Shown here piece after piece: positions 51,387-62,307 of a DNA stretch of 64,000 nucleotides. The position numbers were made by a program, and so were the translations under genes. Numbering within the stretch: the first letter of the stretch is position 1; each line of letters begins with the position of its first letter. A model generated the notes under the pieces. That model was given only the letters and a program-made list of their open reading frames with translations, was not told the DNA's origin and ran no database searches. Origin of the DNA: Candidatus Altimarinota bacterium (GTDB lineage: Bacteria; Patescibacteriota; Gracilibacteria; BD1-5; UBA2023); assembly GCA_028689065.1 (NCBI GenBank), contig JAQTWX010000003.1, positions 1 through 64,000 of the forward strand, written 5' to 3'.

Positions 51387-52472
51387 TTAGTTGTTTACAT
51401 TTTCCTTAATAAACTTTGGCATATTGGCATATTTAAGACCTTCTTCGAGAGTAATATCCCCCTCATTAATAAATTGAAGAAGATCATGTTCGATAATTTG
51501 CATACCCTCACGACTGGATGTTTGCATGACAGAAGGAATCTGATGAAGTTCATTTTCTCGAATAAGATGAGAAATAGCTGTATTTTTTATAAGGATTTCT
51601 TTTGCAAGCTTCATACCACTTCCGTCACTTTTTTTCAAAAGACGTTGTGAAAAAACTGCTACAAGCGTATCAGCAAGTTGAAGTCGAATCTGATTTTGTT
51701 GTCCTGAAGGGAAGGCATCAATAATACGAGAAATGGTTTGATAGGCACTTCGAGTATGGAGAGTGGAAAATACGAGATGACCAGTTTCCGCTAGTTTGAG
51801 AGCCATTTCTATTTCATGCATGTCACGCATCTCCCCAAAGAGAATAACTTGAGGATTTTGTCGCATGGCTCCAATAAGTGCGGTATTATAATCAGGAACA
51901 TCTCGACCTATTTCCTTTTGTTCGACGATAGATTTTTTGTGAGTGTGTACATATTCAATCGGATCTTCTATCGTTATGATATGTTTTGTATAATTCGTAT
52001 TTATTTCATCAATCATTGCAGCAAGTGTTGTAGATTTACCACTTCCTGTTGGTCCTGTTACAAGAATAAGTCCCTGTCCAGTTGTTGTTATGTCCTGATA
52101 AATAAGAGGAAGATTGAGTTCTTTAATGGAAGGGATTTTTTCTGACAAGAGACGAAGAACTGTCATATAATATCCATTTTGAAAAGAGATATTACCACGA
52201 AAACGAGAATCTTGAAACTGAAAAGAAAAATCAAGATTTTTTGTTTTTAGAAGTTTTTCATGTTGTTCTTCTGTAATGAGTGATTGGGCAAAATATTTTG
52301 CAAAATCTGGACTTATAATTTCAATCCCCTCATTTATGAGAACGATTTCTCCAGAGATTTTGATGGCAGGATATGTTCCGACAGTATAATAAAAATCAGA
52401 ACCATTATTGTCTATAATAACGCCAAGAAGAGCATCTCGTCCAGGATATTCTGGAATCATTGAATGAATCAT
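51387..52472 (-). CDS. pilT: Type IV pilus retraction ATPase PilT
   Basis: The 361-residue secretion ATPase has Walker A TGPTGSGKSTT, Asp box IITIEDPIEYVH, Walker B VILFGEMRD and His box TGHLVFSTLHTRSA, plus the PilT-type AIRNLIRE-like helix ISHLIRENE near the C-terminus. It depolymerises pili at the inner membrane. No TGA. Located after pilC. Confidence 0.95.
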   Translation of the reverse strand: MIHSMIPEYPGRDALLGVIIDNNGSDFYYTVGTYPAIKISGEIVLINEGIEIISPDFAKYFAQSLITEEQHEKLLKTKNLDFSFQFQDSRFRGNISFQNGYYMTVLRLLSEKIPSIKELNLPLIYQDITTTGQGLILVTGPTGSGKSTTLAAMIDEINTNYTKHIITIEDPIEYVHTHKKSIVEQKEIGRDVPDYNTALIGAMRQNPQVILFGEMRDMHEIEMALKLAETGHLVFSTLHTRSAYQTISRIIDAFPSGQQNQIRLQLADTLVAVFSQRLLKKSDGSGMKLAKEILIKNTAISHLIRENELHQIPSVMQTSSREGMQIIEHDLLQFINEGDITLEEGLKYANMPKFIKENVNN

Positions 52473-52511
52473 AAAGGGATAGTTAGAAATTTATAAGATT
52501 ATACATATATA

Positions 52512-53738
52512 CTATAGGTTTTTTGCAACTTTTGCAAGCTGAAAAAATGGAAGCATTATAGCGATAATAATAGTTCCAACAAGTACCCCGACAAAAACGA
52601 TAATAAATGGTTCCAGTGCGGACATAAGGTTCGCAATGAACCGTTTAAGTTCTTTGGTATAATTCATTCCTACCTTTTCTATATTTTTTCCAATAGTACC
52701 CGTTTCCTCTCCAACACTCACCATATGAACGAGATCTTCGGGGAAAAAACCGTTTGAAAAGACTGTTTCTTTATTATTTCCAACAGAGAGTCCCATGGCA
52801 TTACTGAGTTTTATACCAGCCTCTACTTCATTTTTTATACGAATAATATCTTTTTTAAATTGGATATTTGGTACGATATTTGCAACAGTATCGAGAGCTT
52901 CGAGCATAAGAACCCCTGAATCGAGAAGAAGCTTTAAGGAATTGATAAATAAAATAGTATTTTCCTGTCGTTTGATATATCAGAAAATAGGAATGCGGAG
53001 AGAGACAAAAGAAAGTATCAGTTGTCCAAGATAAAATCTTCGCATAGCCCAGATCGTAGCGAAGAATCCAGCAATAATAAGACCTATAAAAAGATAGTGT
53101 TGGACAATAAACTGTGATAAATCCATCATAAATTGAGTCAGTCCCGGTATAGCAACACCAGTCTTTGTGAAAGATTCGGTAATTTTTGGCAGGATAAAGG
53201 TAAGCATGAAGATTACCATTATTAGAGCCATGGATACGAGAATAATAGGATATATCATAGCACCTCGTATTTTTGATTTCAGTTCGATACTTTCAAGAAG
53301 ACTTACTTCCAATTCGGCAAGTACTTTTGGGAGAGCACCAGTTTTTTCCCCTACTTCCATAAGAGAAATAATAAGAGGGTCAAAGTATTTTTTATATTGT
53401 TTTAGCGTATCTGATATAGAGAGCCCGTGATCGAGATTGAGTCGAATTTCATTGACAATCATTTTCAGTTTTGGATTTTTTATCTGTTTGTGTACTATGG
53501 AAAATGCTGATTTCAGATCAATACCACTGGAAAGAAAGTTAGAGAGCTTATTGATAAAAGTCCATATTTCTTTGGGATCAATACCTCAAATAACAATGGC
53601 TTGTGATTCTTTTCTGGTAAAATGTCATGGTTTCTTTCCTGTTTTTATAGAATATCTCGCATCATTTAAAAGCTTCTGAAAAAGAGTACTATCAAAAGTA
53701 CCATCTGGTTGTACGAAGCGTTTTTTTTGAAATAACAT
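52512..53738 (-). CDS. pilC: Type IV pilus inner-membrane platform protein PilC
   Basis: 408 residues with two repeated T2SF/GspF domains (about 60-190 and 265-390): LSNFLSSGIDLKSAFSIVH, LISLMEVGEKTGALPKVL, and VHMVSVGEETGTIGKNIEK. Three or four membrane helices lie at about 165-190, 210-235 and 375-400. It assembles pilin subunits together with PilB. Three TGA(Gly). It lies between the phosphatase gene and pilT. Confidence 0.94.
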
Positions 53739-53771
53739 ATAAATAGTGAGATGACAATTATAAAGTTTTGT

Positions 53772-55730
53772 TTATATTTTCCCATTTTTAAAGAGAACAT
53801 CAAGTGTTTCTTTGACGACAAGTTCGTATTCTCCTTTTTTGTAGAGTTCTTCAAGAAATTCATACTTTCTTTTAAGCTTATCATCTTGTTTCTTCATAAT
53901 GGATTTATGTTCGTTTTCCAGAGCTTTTTCTAGATAGAACCGCATTCGATCATGAACATATCCTTCACGGAAGTAGAGATAAACTTCCTGTTTTAATTTT
54001 GTAAACTCTTCCATTTTATAGAGGCGTTCAAGTCGGTCGAGACGGATTTTAAGTTCTCGGTCATATCGCTCTTTTTTGAGTGTTTCTATAATCTCTTTTT
54101 TTGTCTTATTAGTAAAATCAATATCTTTTGTATTTGTTTTTCTGATATCCATTTCTTTCATAATAGACTCAAGTTCTGCTTTGTTCGCAATAATATCTTT
54201 TTCTGTATTTCTTGAAAATATAAAAAAGGATACATCATCTTCAAAAGGGACAGTTCCGCGAAATTCATCTGCATCTTGTAGAAGCATTTCATATATTTTT
54301 CCTGGAGTATTTCCATATTTACAGGCGTGCTTTTTAAAGCTTTCTTCCATTCGATCGAGGCCGTACATAGAATTATTCTCATTTTTTACCTCTATGATAC
54401 CATCAGTATATCCAAATAGAACATCACCATGTTTCATTTCAATCTCCTTGATTTTTACGGATGATATATTTGGAATAATACGAACTCCCAGTGCAAGTCA
54501 TCATGGAATAATTCTCTCTACAGAATTTGTTTGTTTTCTATAAAGAAGCATAGGATCATGTCCGGCTCCGATAAATAAAAGCTTATTCGTAGTGGTATCA
54601 AGTTCAAAAAATACTGAAGTAACAAATATTCTTCCTTTTAATTTTTGCTTTAACTCATTATTAAGTGTAACGAAAAGTTCTTGAAAGGTTTTGATTTTTT
54701 TTGAAAATTCAAAAAAAATCTTAGAAAGCACAGCAACAGTAAGTCCGGCTTGTACTCAATGTCCTGTTGCATCACCTATGTAAAAGAGCGTTTTGCTTCA
54801 TTCCTTATGATATCCAAAAGTATCCCCGACAATCTTGTCTTTTCCATGAATTTTTCCAAAAAAATCAAAACCATGCAGTGAAAAATCACTAACATCTTTT
54901 GTGAGTCCGTTAAAAGCAAGAGAAAGAAGTTCATTATGAGAATTCGCATCATTTATGTTTTCTATTGTTCCAGACTGAACAAGAAGGCGTTCAAGATCTT
55001 TTAGTGCTTTTTCCTTTTTGAGATATTCTTCTTTGTCTAGTTTCTTTAGTTTTGCATTTTTTATGAAAAGGGAAATTCTCTGAATAAAGGAATTGTTATT
55101 TTTTCCTTTTAAGTCTTTTATTTCCACTCATACTTCTTGAAGAAGTGTTTTAAGTTTTTCATCTTTTTCTTGATCTCCTCCTTGTTTGTTTTTCTCATTA
55201 TTATAGAGTTTTTGAGTTTTTGTCAGTATCTGAAGAGCCTTGGATTCATGAGGAAAATCTGATACAAGTTTCTTCGCAAGAGTAAGAGCGTGTGTATAAT
55301 CTTTTCTGGATAACAAGTCCTTTATCTCTTGTGAGTGGAGTTTGAATCCGATTTTTTGTGCCTCTCTTTCCGCTATATCTTGTTTAGCAATACGTTCTTT
55401 TTCTATCTGTACAAGAATTTTCTCAAGTTCGTTAATCTCTTTATAAAGATCTATAAGAATAACATTTATCTTTTTACGTTTCTCTTTTGCTGTTGTAGCA
55501 ATTTTTTCAATATTGGAATTTTCAAGAACCGCAATTTTTTTACTAGCATTTTCATAATAAGTAATACCTGTCTGACTTTTGAGTATGAGTTCTTTTGTTG
55601 CAATAAGAGCTGTGTCAAAATTTCCTGCTTTCCTATATGTTTTAATCCACGATAAAGCATCCGATATATCAGTGATATTTTCAGATATTTGAGGCTTCAA
55701 TCAAAAGATTTTTTTAATTTTTGAAAACAT
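53772..55730 (-). CDS. SpoIIE-type PP2C phosphatase with N-terminal helical repeat region, 652 aa
   Basis: Residues about 15-190 form TPR-like helices (SWIKTYRKAGNFDTALIATK, DYTHALTLAKKL). A PP2C/SpoIIE domain follows (about 285-500) with the metal Asp motif DKIVGDTFGY, FYIGDATGHGVQAGL, IGAGHDPMLLYR, GYTDGIIEV and FEDDVSFFIF. A C-terminal coiled coil follows (DRLERLYKMEEFTKLKQE). Six TGA(Gly), one in the key ATGHGV. It probably dephosphorylates a STAS antagonist (candidate at 22919). It sits 12 bases after pilB and 33 before pilC, inside the pilus operon. Confidence 0.92.
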
Positions 55731-55742
55731 CATAAAAGGTCA

Positions 55743-56981
55743 TTATATAAGTTTCATAATTTCTTCAACGGTTGTTTTTCCTGTAGCTGCCTTTATGAGA
55801 CCATCTTGCATAATAGTAATCATACCAAGTTCACGAGCTTTTTGTTCGATTTCATGTACAGGTGCCTTATGAAGAATAAGTGGATCGAGAGCCTCGTCCA
55901 TTACGAGTACTTCATGAGTTCCCATGCGTCCAGAAAATCCAGAAGAATCACATTTTTCACATCCTACTGCTTTATAGAAATCGATATCTGCAACATTATC
56001 CTCTATAATATGACTCAGATATCCAGATACTTTTGATTGCATAACAGGATCAGTTATTTTTTGTGGTACACCACAATGAGGACAAAGTTTTTTTACAAGA
56101 CGTTGTGAAATAACCATCTTGAGAGCAGAAGATATAAGAAATGGTTCTATATCCATGTTAATAAGTCGTTGTATCGTTCCAGCAGCACTATTTGTATGGA
56201 TTGTGGAAAGTACAAGATGTCAGGTAAGAGCAGCTTCGATGGCAAGCATGGCAGTTTCTTTATCACGGATTTCTCCGACCATAATAATATCAGGATCTTG
56301 ACGTACAATAGCACGAAGTCCACTAGCGAAATCAAAACCAATCTGTGGTTTTACTTGAGTTTGATTGATATGAGGAATATTATATTCAACAGGATCTTCA
56401 AGAGTAGTTATATTATGTGCAAGAGGATCAAAGGAATTTAGCATCGAAAACAAAGTAGTGGATTTTCCTGATCCTGTTGGTCCAGCAACAAGAATCATTC
56501 CATACTTACTTGCAAGGCTTTTCTTGATTTTTTCGAGATTTACATCGAGAAAATCAAGTTTTTCGAGAGAGAGCATATTAGTATTTTGTCGGAGAATACG
56601 CATAACAATTTTCTCGCCATCTACTATAGGAATGATACTTACACGTATATCTACAAGTTCATTATCAATTTTTTCCGAAGTGAACGCTATTTTCCCATCC
56701 TGAGGTTTGTGTTTTTCATCGATACGCATATTGGCAAGAATTTTGATTCGAGAAAGGAGCTTGTTGTATTCTTCATGAGAAATTTTATCAACAAAAAGAA
56801 AATCTCCACTTTGACGAAAACGAAGTGTTATAAAATTCTTTGTTGGTTCGATATGGATATCGGATGAATTGGTCTCGAGTGCAAAATCAAAGAGCTTGTT
56901 TGTGTAATCTACTACATCACCCAAATCATTTCGGAGTGGCATAGAAAAAAAAGTGGAAGAATCTTTTATTTTACGAAACAT
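55743..56981 (-). CDS. pilB: Type IV pilus assembly ATPase PilB (GspE-like), short form
   Basis: 412 residues from the MFRKIKDSS start (an upstream ATG at 57029 adds 16 hydrophobic residues). It has SSDIHIEPT, Walker A AGPTGSGKSTT, TTLEDPVEYN, VRQDPDIIMVGEIRD and the His box GHLVLSTIHTNSA (TGA gives its Gly). The zinc knuckle has CPHCG and CEKCDSSG. The usual N-terminal MshEN domain is missing, so the protein is shorter than typical PilB. It powers pilus extension. Confidence 0.93.
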
Positions 56982-57105
56982 AGAGGCTTTAGGAAGAGAA
57001 ATAAAATATATAAAAGCATTATACATCATAGTATTGTATTATGCAACATATATGTAAGCATAAAGTATTGACAAGATATGTATAATAATCGCAGTTATTT
57101 TTTAT

Positions 57106-57154
57106 TTATAAATACCCTTATACAAAACATTGTCTGTATAAGGGTATTTATAAA
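57106..57154. terminator. Terminator after gatA
   Basis: Long stem, TTTATAAATACCCTTATA / TATAAGGGTATTTATAAA, followed on the minus strand by TAAATAAAAAAT. It also separates gatA from pilB. Confidence 0.8.
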
Positions 57155-57166
57155 TTTGAATATTTT

Positions 57167-58609
57167 TTAAAAAACACTTGGTTTTTTACTTTCTATATAC
57201 TCTTTCATGGCTCTTTCGAGAATATGAGCTACTTCAAACACTTTCTCTTCTCCAAGTTCTGGTCCGAGGATTTGGAGTCCGACAGGAAGCTCGACTGTAC
57301 CTCCGTCTTCAGGAAGTGAATACCCAACAGGAAGGGAGAGTCCTGGAAGTCCGGCAAGACTCGCATTTACTGTGAATACGTCCGAAAGATACATTTTAAG
57401 CGGATCATCCACTTTTTCTCCGATTTTCCAAGCCACCGATGGAGCAGTTGGAGTAACGATAATATCTACTTCATTGAATACTTTTTTGAAATCGTCTTTA
57501 ATAAGCTCGCGAACGAGAGATGCTCGACGATAGTATGCATCATAAAAACCAGAAGAAAGTACGAATGATCCGAGCATAATACGTCGTTGGGCTTCTTTCC
57601 CGAATCCTTCACTTCGACTCATGGAAATATCCGCTCCGCCACCGTGCGTGTGTCCGAATCGGATTCCGTCGTAACGAGCGAGATTCGTAGAGACTTCTGC
57701 CGGCATAACGATATAATAAACAGCGAGTCCGTATTCGGTATGAGGAAGACTTACTTCCTTGATTTCTGCCCCGAGTTCACGGAGTTTAGCAATAGCGCTG
57801 TCGATTTCTTTCTGTACTCCTTTCTCGATTCCTTCTATGAAATATTCTTTTGGTACCCCGATTTTCACTCATTTTAGATCTTTCTTATCCCATATCGCAG
57901 GATTGATAGTTGTAGTCACTTTGAGACTGGTCGAATCACCAGCATCATATCCTGCCATTATTTCGTAGAGCATCGCTGCATCCTCAACAGTTTTTGTGAA
58001 AGTTCCCGGAGTATCGAGAGAACTTGCCATAGCTATTACTCCTTTTCGGGAATTACGTCCGTAGGTCGGCTTAAAACCAACAACTCCACACATACTCGCA
58101 GGTTGTCGAATAGAACCTCCAGTATCGGTTCCAAGTGCTGCTGGTACCATTCCTGCAGCGACTGCGGCAGCCGAACCAGAGGAAGAACCTCCAGGTATGC
58201 GAGCTATATCCCAAGGATTTCGAGTAATTCGCATTGCACTATTTTCTCCACTTCCTCCCATAGCAAATTCATCCATATTAAGTTTCCCTATACTAGAAAA
58301 TCCTGCTTCCTTGAGACATGTTATGATTGTCGCATCATACGGTGGTTTGTAGCTCGTAAGCATTTTCGACGCGGCAGTCGTTTCTATTCCTACTTCTGAA
58401 AATACGTCTTTCACTCCGATTGGTACTCATGCAAGAGGGGAATGAATATCTTTTTCTTCAAAAGTTTCATTGACAAAATTAAATGCCTGAAGTTCTGGAT
58501 CAAGACTTTTAATTCGGTTGAGAAAATATTCGTATACTTCTTTTTCAGTAGTTTTTCCGGATTTTATTTCCGCGATGATTTGTTTGAGACTTTGATCTTT
58601 GAATTCCAT
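57167..58609 (-). CDS. gatA: Aspartyl/glutamyl-tRNA amidotransferase subunit A
   Basis: The 480-residue amidase-signature protein converts misacylated Glu/Asp-tRNA to Gln/Asn-tRNA. It has [12 protein letters not shown] with the catalytic Lys (TGA gives the first Gly), [16 protein letters not shown] with the serines of the triad, [20 protein letters not shown], and [20 protein letters not shown]. Two TGA(Gly). GatB and GatC are not adjacent, so the complex is split in this genome. Confidence 0.95.
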
Positions 58610-58654
58610 ATTTTTTGTACTTAAAAATAAATCGGGGACAGTATATTCAAAATA

Positions 58655-58688
58655 AAAAAAACTCCTAAAAATTTTTTAGGAGTTTTTT
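58655..58688. terminator. Bidirectional terminator
   Basis: Stem AAAAACTCCTAAAAA / TTTTTAGGAGTTTTT between gatA and yraN. Confidence 0.85.
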
Positions 58689-58710
58689 AAATAAAATTAT
58701 TTTGCGTATT

Positions 58711-59076
58711 TTATCCCATTTCCACATTCTTAAAGTGAGTAAGTCGATGGTTTGCTAGCATCTTTTGAATGGCAATGAAATCGACGCGGATGGATTCCTC
58801 TCTAAGTTTCTGTCTCATACAATACCACCGGACAGCAAATAGAAAACGTTGTTTTTTTGTGCGAGAAAAAGTTTCGACAGCACTCCCATGACTTGTGCCT
58901 GTTCGGTATTTTACCTCAAAAAAGATTGTTACTCCGTCCTTTTTTGCAATAATATCCACCTCTCCTCATTTCGATGCAACAAAATTAGTTTCAATAATCT
59001 CGTAGTTATGTTTTTGGAGATATTGTATGGCGAGAAGTTCCGCTTGATCGCCCATTTTTCGAGAGGAATCCGCCAT
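58711..59076 (-). CDS. yraN: UPF0102/YraN endonuclease-like protein
   Basis: The 121-residue protein has the restriction-endonuclease-like core: GDQAELLAIQYLQKHNYEII, NFVASKGGEVDIIAKKDGV (TGA as Gly in KGGE) and IFFEVKYRTG with the catalytic Asp, Glu and Lys. The function of YraN proteins is unclear, and DNA processing is inferred from the fold. One TGA. Confidence 0.9.
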
Positions 59077-59107
59077 ATTTTTATTGAATAATTAAAACCT
59101 TTGATAT

Positions 59108-59830
59108 TTATTCCACATTTACTTTGCTCATATCTTTTATATTTATATCAGCATTCACTTTTGGATTATAGTATCCGATAAGAAGTTTGATAAGCTCGTC
59201 TTTTTTCACCTCATCACTCTTAATTCCGATTCCTTCAAGACTGGTTTTTATCGTGGAAAGTCGTTCAAAATTTGCTTTTCGTAGGGATTCTGAACGTCGA
59301 CGTTTATCACGGATAGAAGTGATTGTTTCCTCTGAAGTGATAGCTGCCCAAAAAGTTCGAAAAATTCCAGTAATTCCAGTATCGCGCACACTTTTATCTT
59401 CATCGTTATCATAAGGAACAACGATATAAAAATCTTTCTTCATAATTTGAGCCATATCGATAAGATTGGTGAGAAAATCAATATATCGGTAGGTTTGTTC
59501 TTGGAGAAGAGGTTTCTTTTGTTTGAGAGCCAGGTTTTTAAGTTTCATAATGTATCCTTCGATATCCACTTTGAGAGATCGTACGATAATCTGAATAGGA
59601 AAACGAACAGAATTCAGAAAACGTTGATATCCAATAATAATGGAATCTTGTTCCTCTTCGCTTTTGAGATTGAAGTTCACAGCGTGTACTCGGAGAACCA
59701 TACGAGAAGATCCATCTTTCATGATCATACAATTATCTCGAATCTCTGAAAATGGAAGATATCGTTGTGTAGTGGAATCTTTTACTGGATTTTTAGCAGC
59801 TTTTACGGAAGCAGTAGTTTTATCGGACAT
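59108..59830 (-). CDS. VirB4/TraC N-terminal-like protein, 240 aa
   Basis: The chain starts YLPFSEIRDNCMIMKDGSSR then MVLRVHAVNFNLKSEEE and continues RFLNSVRFPIQIIVRSL, the pattern of the N-terminal domain of VirB4/TraC conjugation ATPases. No Walker motif follows, and it ends at 240 residues. It lies 35 bases downstream of a PrgI-like gene, the usual companion. No TGA. A stand-alone N-terminal domain may be an assembly factor, or the ATPase may be encoded elsewhere. Confidence 0.7.
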   Translation of the reverse strand: MSDKTTASVKAAKNPVKDSTTQRYLPFSEIRDNCMIMKDGSSRMVLRVHAVNFNLKSEEEQDSIIIGYQRFLNSVRFPIQIIVRSLKVDIEGYIMKLKNLALKQKKPLLQEQTYRYIDFLTNLIDMAQIMKKDFYIVVPYDNDEDKSVRDTGITGIFRTFWAAITSEETITSIRDKRRRSESLRKANFERLSTIKTSLEGIGIKSDEVKKDELIKLLIGYYNPKVNADINIKDMSKVNVE

Positions 59831-59865
59831 AAGAATTATTATTTATTAGTTTTATAGTTGTGAGT

Positions 59866-60279
59866 TTATAATTTTCCTAATTTCTCTTCGACACTTTCAA
59901 ATGCCTCGTGATTATTTTTCTTTTCTCCAGTGGATTTTATCTCGTCGAGAGCTCGTATAAACCCAACTTCGAGAGAACTGTAACTATCTACTCATTTGGA
60001 CCACGTACGATTTCCTACATTCAGGCTGAGACGTATAAGATTGAGTATAAAAGGAACGAAAGTCATTTCCGTATGACGGAAAAGTGCTACAACGATACCA
60101 AAAATTACTACAATACTAGCGGGAAAGAGGGCAATATCTGCTCCAATATTTGGCTCAAGAGATTTGAACACAGAGTATCCAATACCACCACCAACCATTA
60201 TTATTACAAGTTGACGAAGGCTGAGATTGAGAAAGATTTTATCTTCATTCTCTATTTGTACTGGGATTTTGTATTGCAT
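59866..60279 (-). CDS. PrgI-family membrane protein
   Basis: The 137-residue protein starts MQYKIPVQIENEDKIFLNLS, with two membrane helices (about 27-46 and 52-72, LVIIMVGGGIGYSVF, IALFPASIVVIFGIVVAL) as in PrgI proteins of type IV-like secretion loci. One TGA(Gly) lies in SKGVDS, after which a hydrophilic tail extends the usual family. It is followed by the VirB4-N-like gene. Confidence 0.8.
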
Positions 60280-60449
60280 AAAAAGACAAAGTTCGAGATT
60301 TCTTTTAAGTAATTTACAAAGGAAGTATACTCTATTTACCTTAAAATCGCAATATTTTTCCTACTTTTCTTTTGACTTTTTTGCCTTTCGCCTTATAAAT
60401 TGGTGGTTCCTGAAAAGGGTTTTTATCTCTACTTTTTCACTTTTTCCTT

Positions 60450-61424
60450 ATGAAAATCGATTTTATTAAAAGCCGGTTTATGTACTATGGGTTTGCACTT
60501 GTACTTATTTTTATCTCTCTCGGTGCATATTTCACTCTTCCTCTAAATCTAGGGATTGATATGACAGGTGGAGCGCAGACAGAATATGATTATACTGCTG
60601 GACAGATTGATATGTCTACTATTAAGGATATGGTTTCTGAAACCAAAAAGAACATTATGTATAATGAGACAGAGGTTATAAATAATGTAAATATTTACAA
60701 GATTTCTGGGGAAAATAAATTTGTTGTTGAGGCAGGTTTTTCTAAAATTTCCGGTATTTCTGATAAGGATTTCGAAGGATTGAAAACAAAATTTAAAGAT
60801 GAAATTACTGGGAAATTTGCAAGTCTCAGTTCTGTAAAAATAACTATGGCTCGATATATTAATATCGGAGAATCATTCGGGGATTATATTAAAAAGACTG
60901 CTTATATGACTCTTGCTCTTGTTATTATTGCCATCTCTCTTTATATTGCTTATGCATTCCGAGGTTCTATCGAAGGATTTACGAGTTTTTCTTTTGCTTC
61001 CGTAACTGCCATTTCTCTTTTCCACGATCTTATTATCGCTTTCGGTCTTTATATTATTGCATCATATTTCTTTCCAGAATTTAAAATTGATACATTCTTT
61101 ATAACTGCGATGCTTACAGTTCTTGGATACTCTATAAACGATACGATTGTTGTAATGGATCGAATTCGATCAAATCTCCGCTTGCCAGAGAATAAGAAAA
61201 AAGATTTCGGCACAGTTATTAATAATTCTGTAAATGATACAATGACACGTTCTATCTATACATCTCTTACGATTTTCATCGTTCTCGTTGCTATGTTCTT
61301 CTTTGGACCAGATTCTATCCGAGGATTCATACTCGCACTTATATTTGGTACGATCGTTGGAGCATACTCTTCTATCGCCATCGCTGCACCGCTTCTCTAC
61401 GATATTAGTGGAAAGAAAAGATAA
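60450..61424 (+). CDS. secF: Protein translocase subunit SecF
   Basis: The 324-residue protein has six membrane segments. It begins FALVLIFISLGAYFTLP and has LGIDMTGGAQTEYDY (the SecF GGx motif), AISLFHDLIIAFGLY, TVLGYSINDTIVVMDRIRSN, and TRSIYTSLTIFIVL. It supports Sec export with SecD, which is not adjacent. No TGA. Own terminator. Confidence 0.95.
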   Translation: MKIDFIKSRFMYYGFALVLIFISLGAYFTLPLNLGIDMTGGAQTEYDYTAGQIDMSTIKDMVSETKKNIMYNETEVINNVNIYKISGENKFVVEAGFSKISGISDKDFEGLKTKFKDEITGKFASLSSVKITMARYINIGESFGDYIKKTAYMTLALVIIAISLYIAYAFRGSIEGFTSFSFASVTAISLFHDLIIAFGLYIIASYFFPEFKIDTFFITAMLTVLGYSINDTIVVMDRIRSNLRLPENKKKDFGTVINNSVNDTMTRSIYTSLTIFIVLVAMFFFGPDSIRGFILALIFGTIVGAYSSIAIAAPLLYDISGKKR

Positions 61425-61466
61425 TCATATCTAAACTCTTTCGAGATAAGATTTCCGAAATCATCA

Positions 61467-61499
61467 ATAAAAAATGCCGCTCGATTGAGCGGCATTTTT
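61467..61499. terminator. Bidirectional terminator
   Basis: Stem AAAATGCCGCTC / GAGCGGCATTTT with a T run between convergent genes. Confidence 0.9.
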
Positions 61500-61505
61500 G
61501 TGGGT

Positions 61506-62069
61506 TTATCCAAATATTTTCTTCATCTCTTTTGCGAGCATTGTTTTCGACTCCTCTTCACTTCGTACTTGCATCTTCCCGAATACTTTTATGGAAGTGG
61601 TTTTAATACCGCAGAACTTGAGTCGCATCGCTCCCCAGAGGATATGATAATTTACGGGGAATAGACTATATACGAATCCAGGAGCTCCGGATGTTGCGAA
61701 CACTCGTGCGGTTTTTCCTTTGAGGAGTCCGACTGGTTTTCCGTTGATATATTTAAATGCGAATCCAGCACTGAAATTGCAATCAAAGAAATTTTTCATA
61801 ATAGCTGGAGCATCTGCCCACCATACCGGGAATACAAATACGAGTTCTTCCGCCCAGTTGATTTTTTCTTGTATTGTCTGGGTAATTTTATCTTTTCCAA
61901 TATCACTTAATTTATCGAATCGGAGGAAATCTTGCTTGAGATCGGTCGTGTAGAGATCGAGAATCTCCACCTGACGACCTTCAAGCTCTCCATTTTCCTT
62001 GTATGTTTCGGCAATCGAACGAGTAAAACTTGTCTGACTTGGATGAGCGGTGATTATAAGAGTATTCAT
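61506..62069 (-). CDS. Flavodoxin-fold NAD(P)H oxidoreductase
   Basis: The 187-residue protein belongs to the quinone oxidoreductase/MdaB-like flavodoxin fold. It begins MNTLIITAHPSQTSFTRSIA and shows VFVFPVWWADAPAIMKNFFD (FMN/FAD site) and ATSGAPGFVYSLF. It transfers two electrons from NAD(P)H to quinones or similar acceptors. No TGA. It is divergent from the MBL-fold gene across a 238-base gap that carries an inverted repeat. Confidence 0.9.
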   Translation of the reverse strand: MNTLIITAHPSQTSFTRSIAETYKENGELEGRQVEILDLYTTDLKQDFLRFDKLSDIGKDKITQTIQEKINWAEELVFVFPVWWADAPAIMKNFFDCNFSAGFAFKYINGKPVGLLKGKTARVFATSGAPGFVYSLFPVNYHILWGAMRLKFCGIKTTSIKVFGKMQVRSEEESKTMLAKEMKKIFG

Positions 62070-62189
62070 ATTTTTTTTGATAAAAGATTAAAGATTGCTA
62101 AGTATATGAAGAGGGATATGTAAGTCAAAATAAAAATCATTTTGATTTTTCTCCTTTTTGAAATAGAGTACGAGAGAATTTGCAGATTA

Positions 62190-62286
62190 AAGCTTAGAAG
62201 AATATTCTTCTGCTCTCTGCGGAACTCGCATCTTATTTGATAGCTCGGACACTCCTCGATTCGCTCCAGAATATTCTTCTAAGCTT
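62190..62286. repeat. 19-bp perfect inverted repeat with 59-base spacer
   Basis: AAGCTTAGAAGAATATTCT (62190-62208) and its exact complement (62268-62286). Each arm contains the palindrome AAGAATATTCTT. The 62070-62307 gap holds nothing else I recognise. The second arm ends 21 bases before the next ATG. Confidence 0.85.
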
Positions 62287-62307
62287 ACTGTTTTTATCTT
62301 CATTCTT

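Noticed and set aside
55128-55700. Separate 190-residue gene upstream of the phosphatase
   Set aside because: It ends at TGA and the next codon continues the phosphatase frame (LLQEVGVEIKDL). A start at 55730 makes one 652-residue protein.
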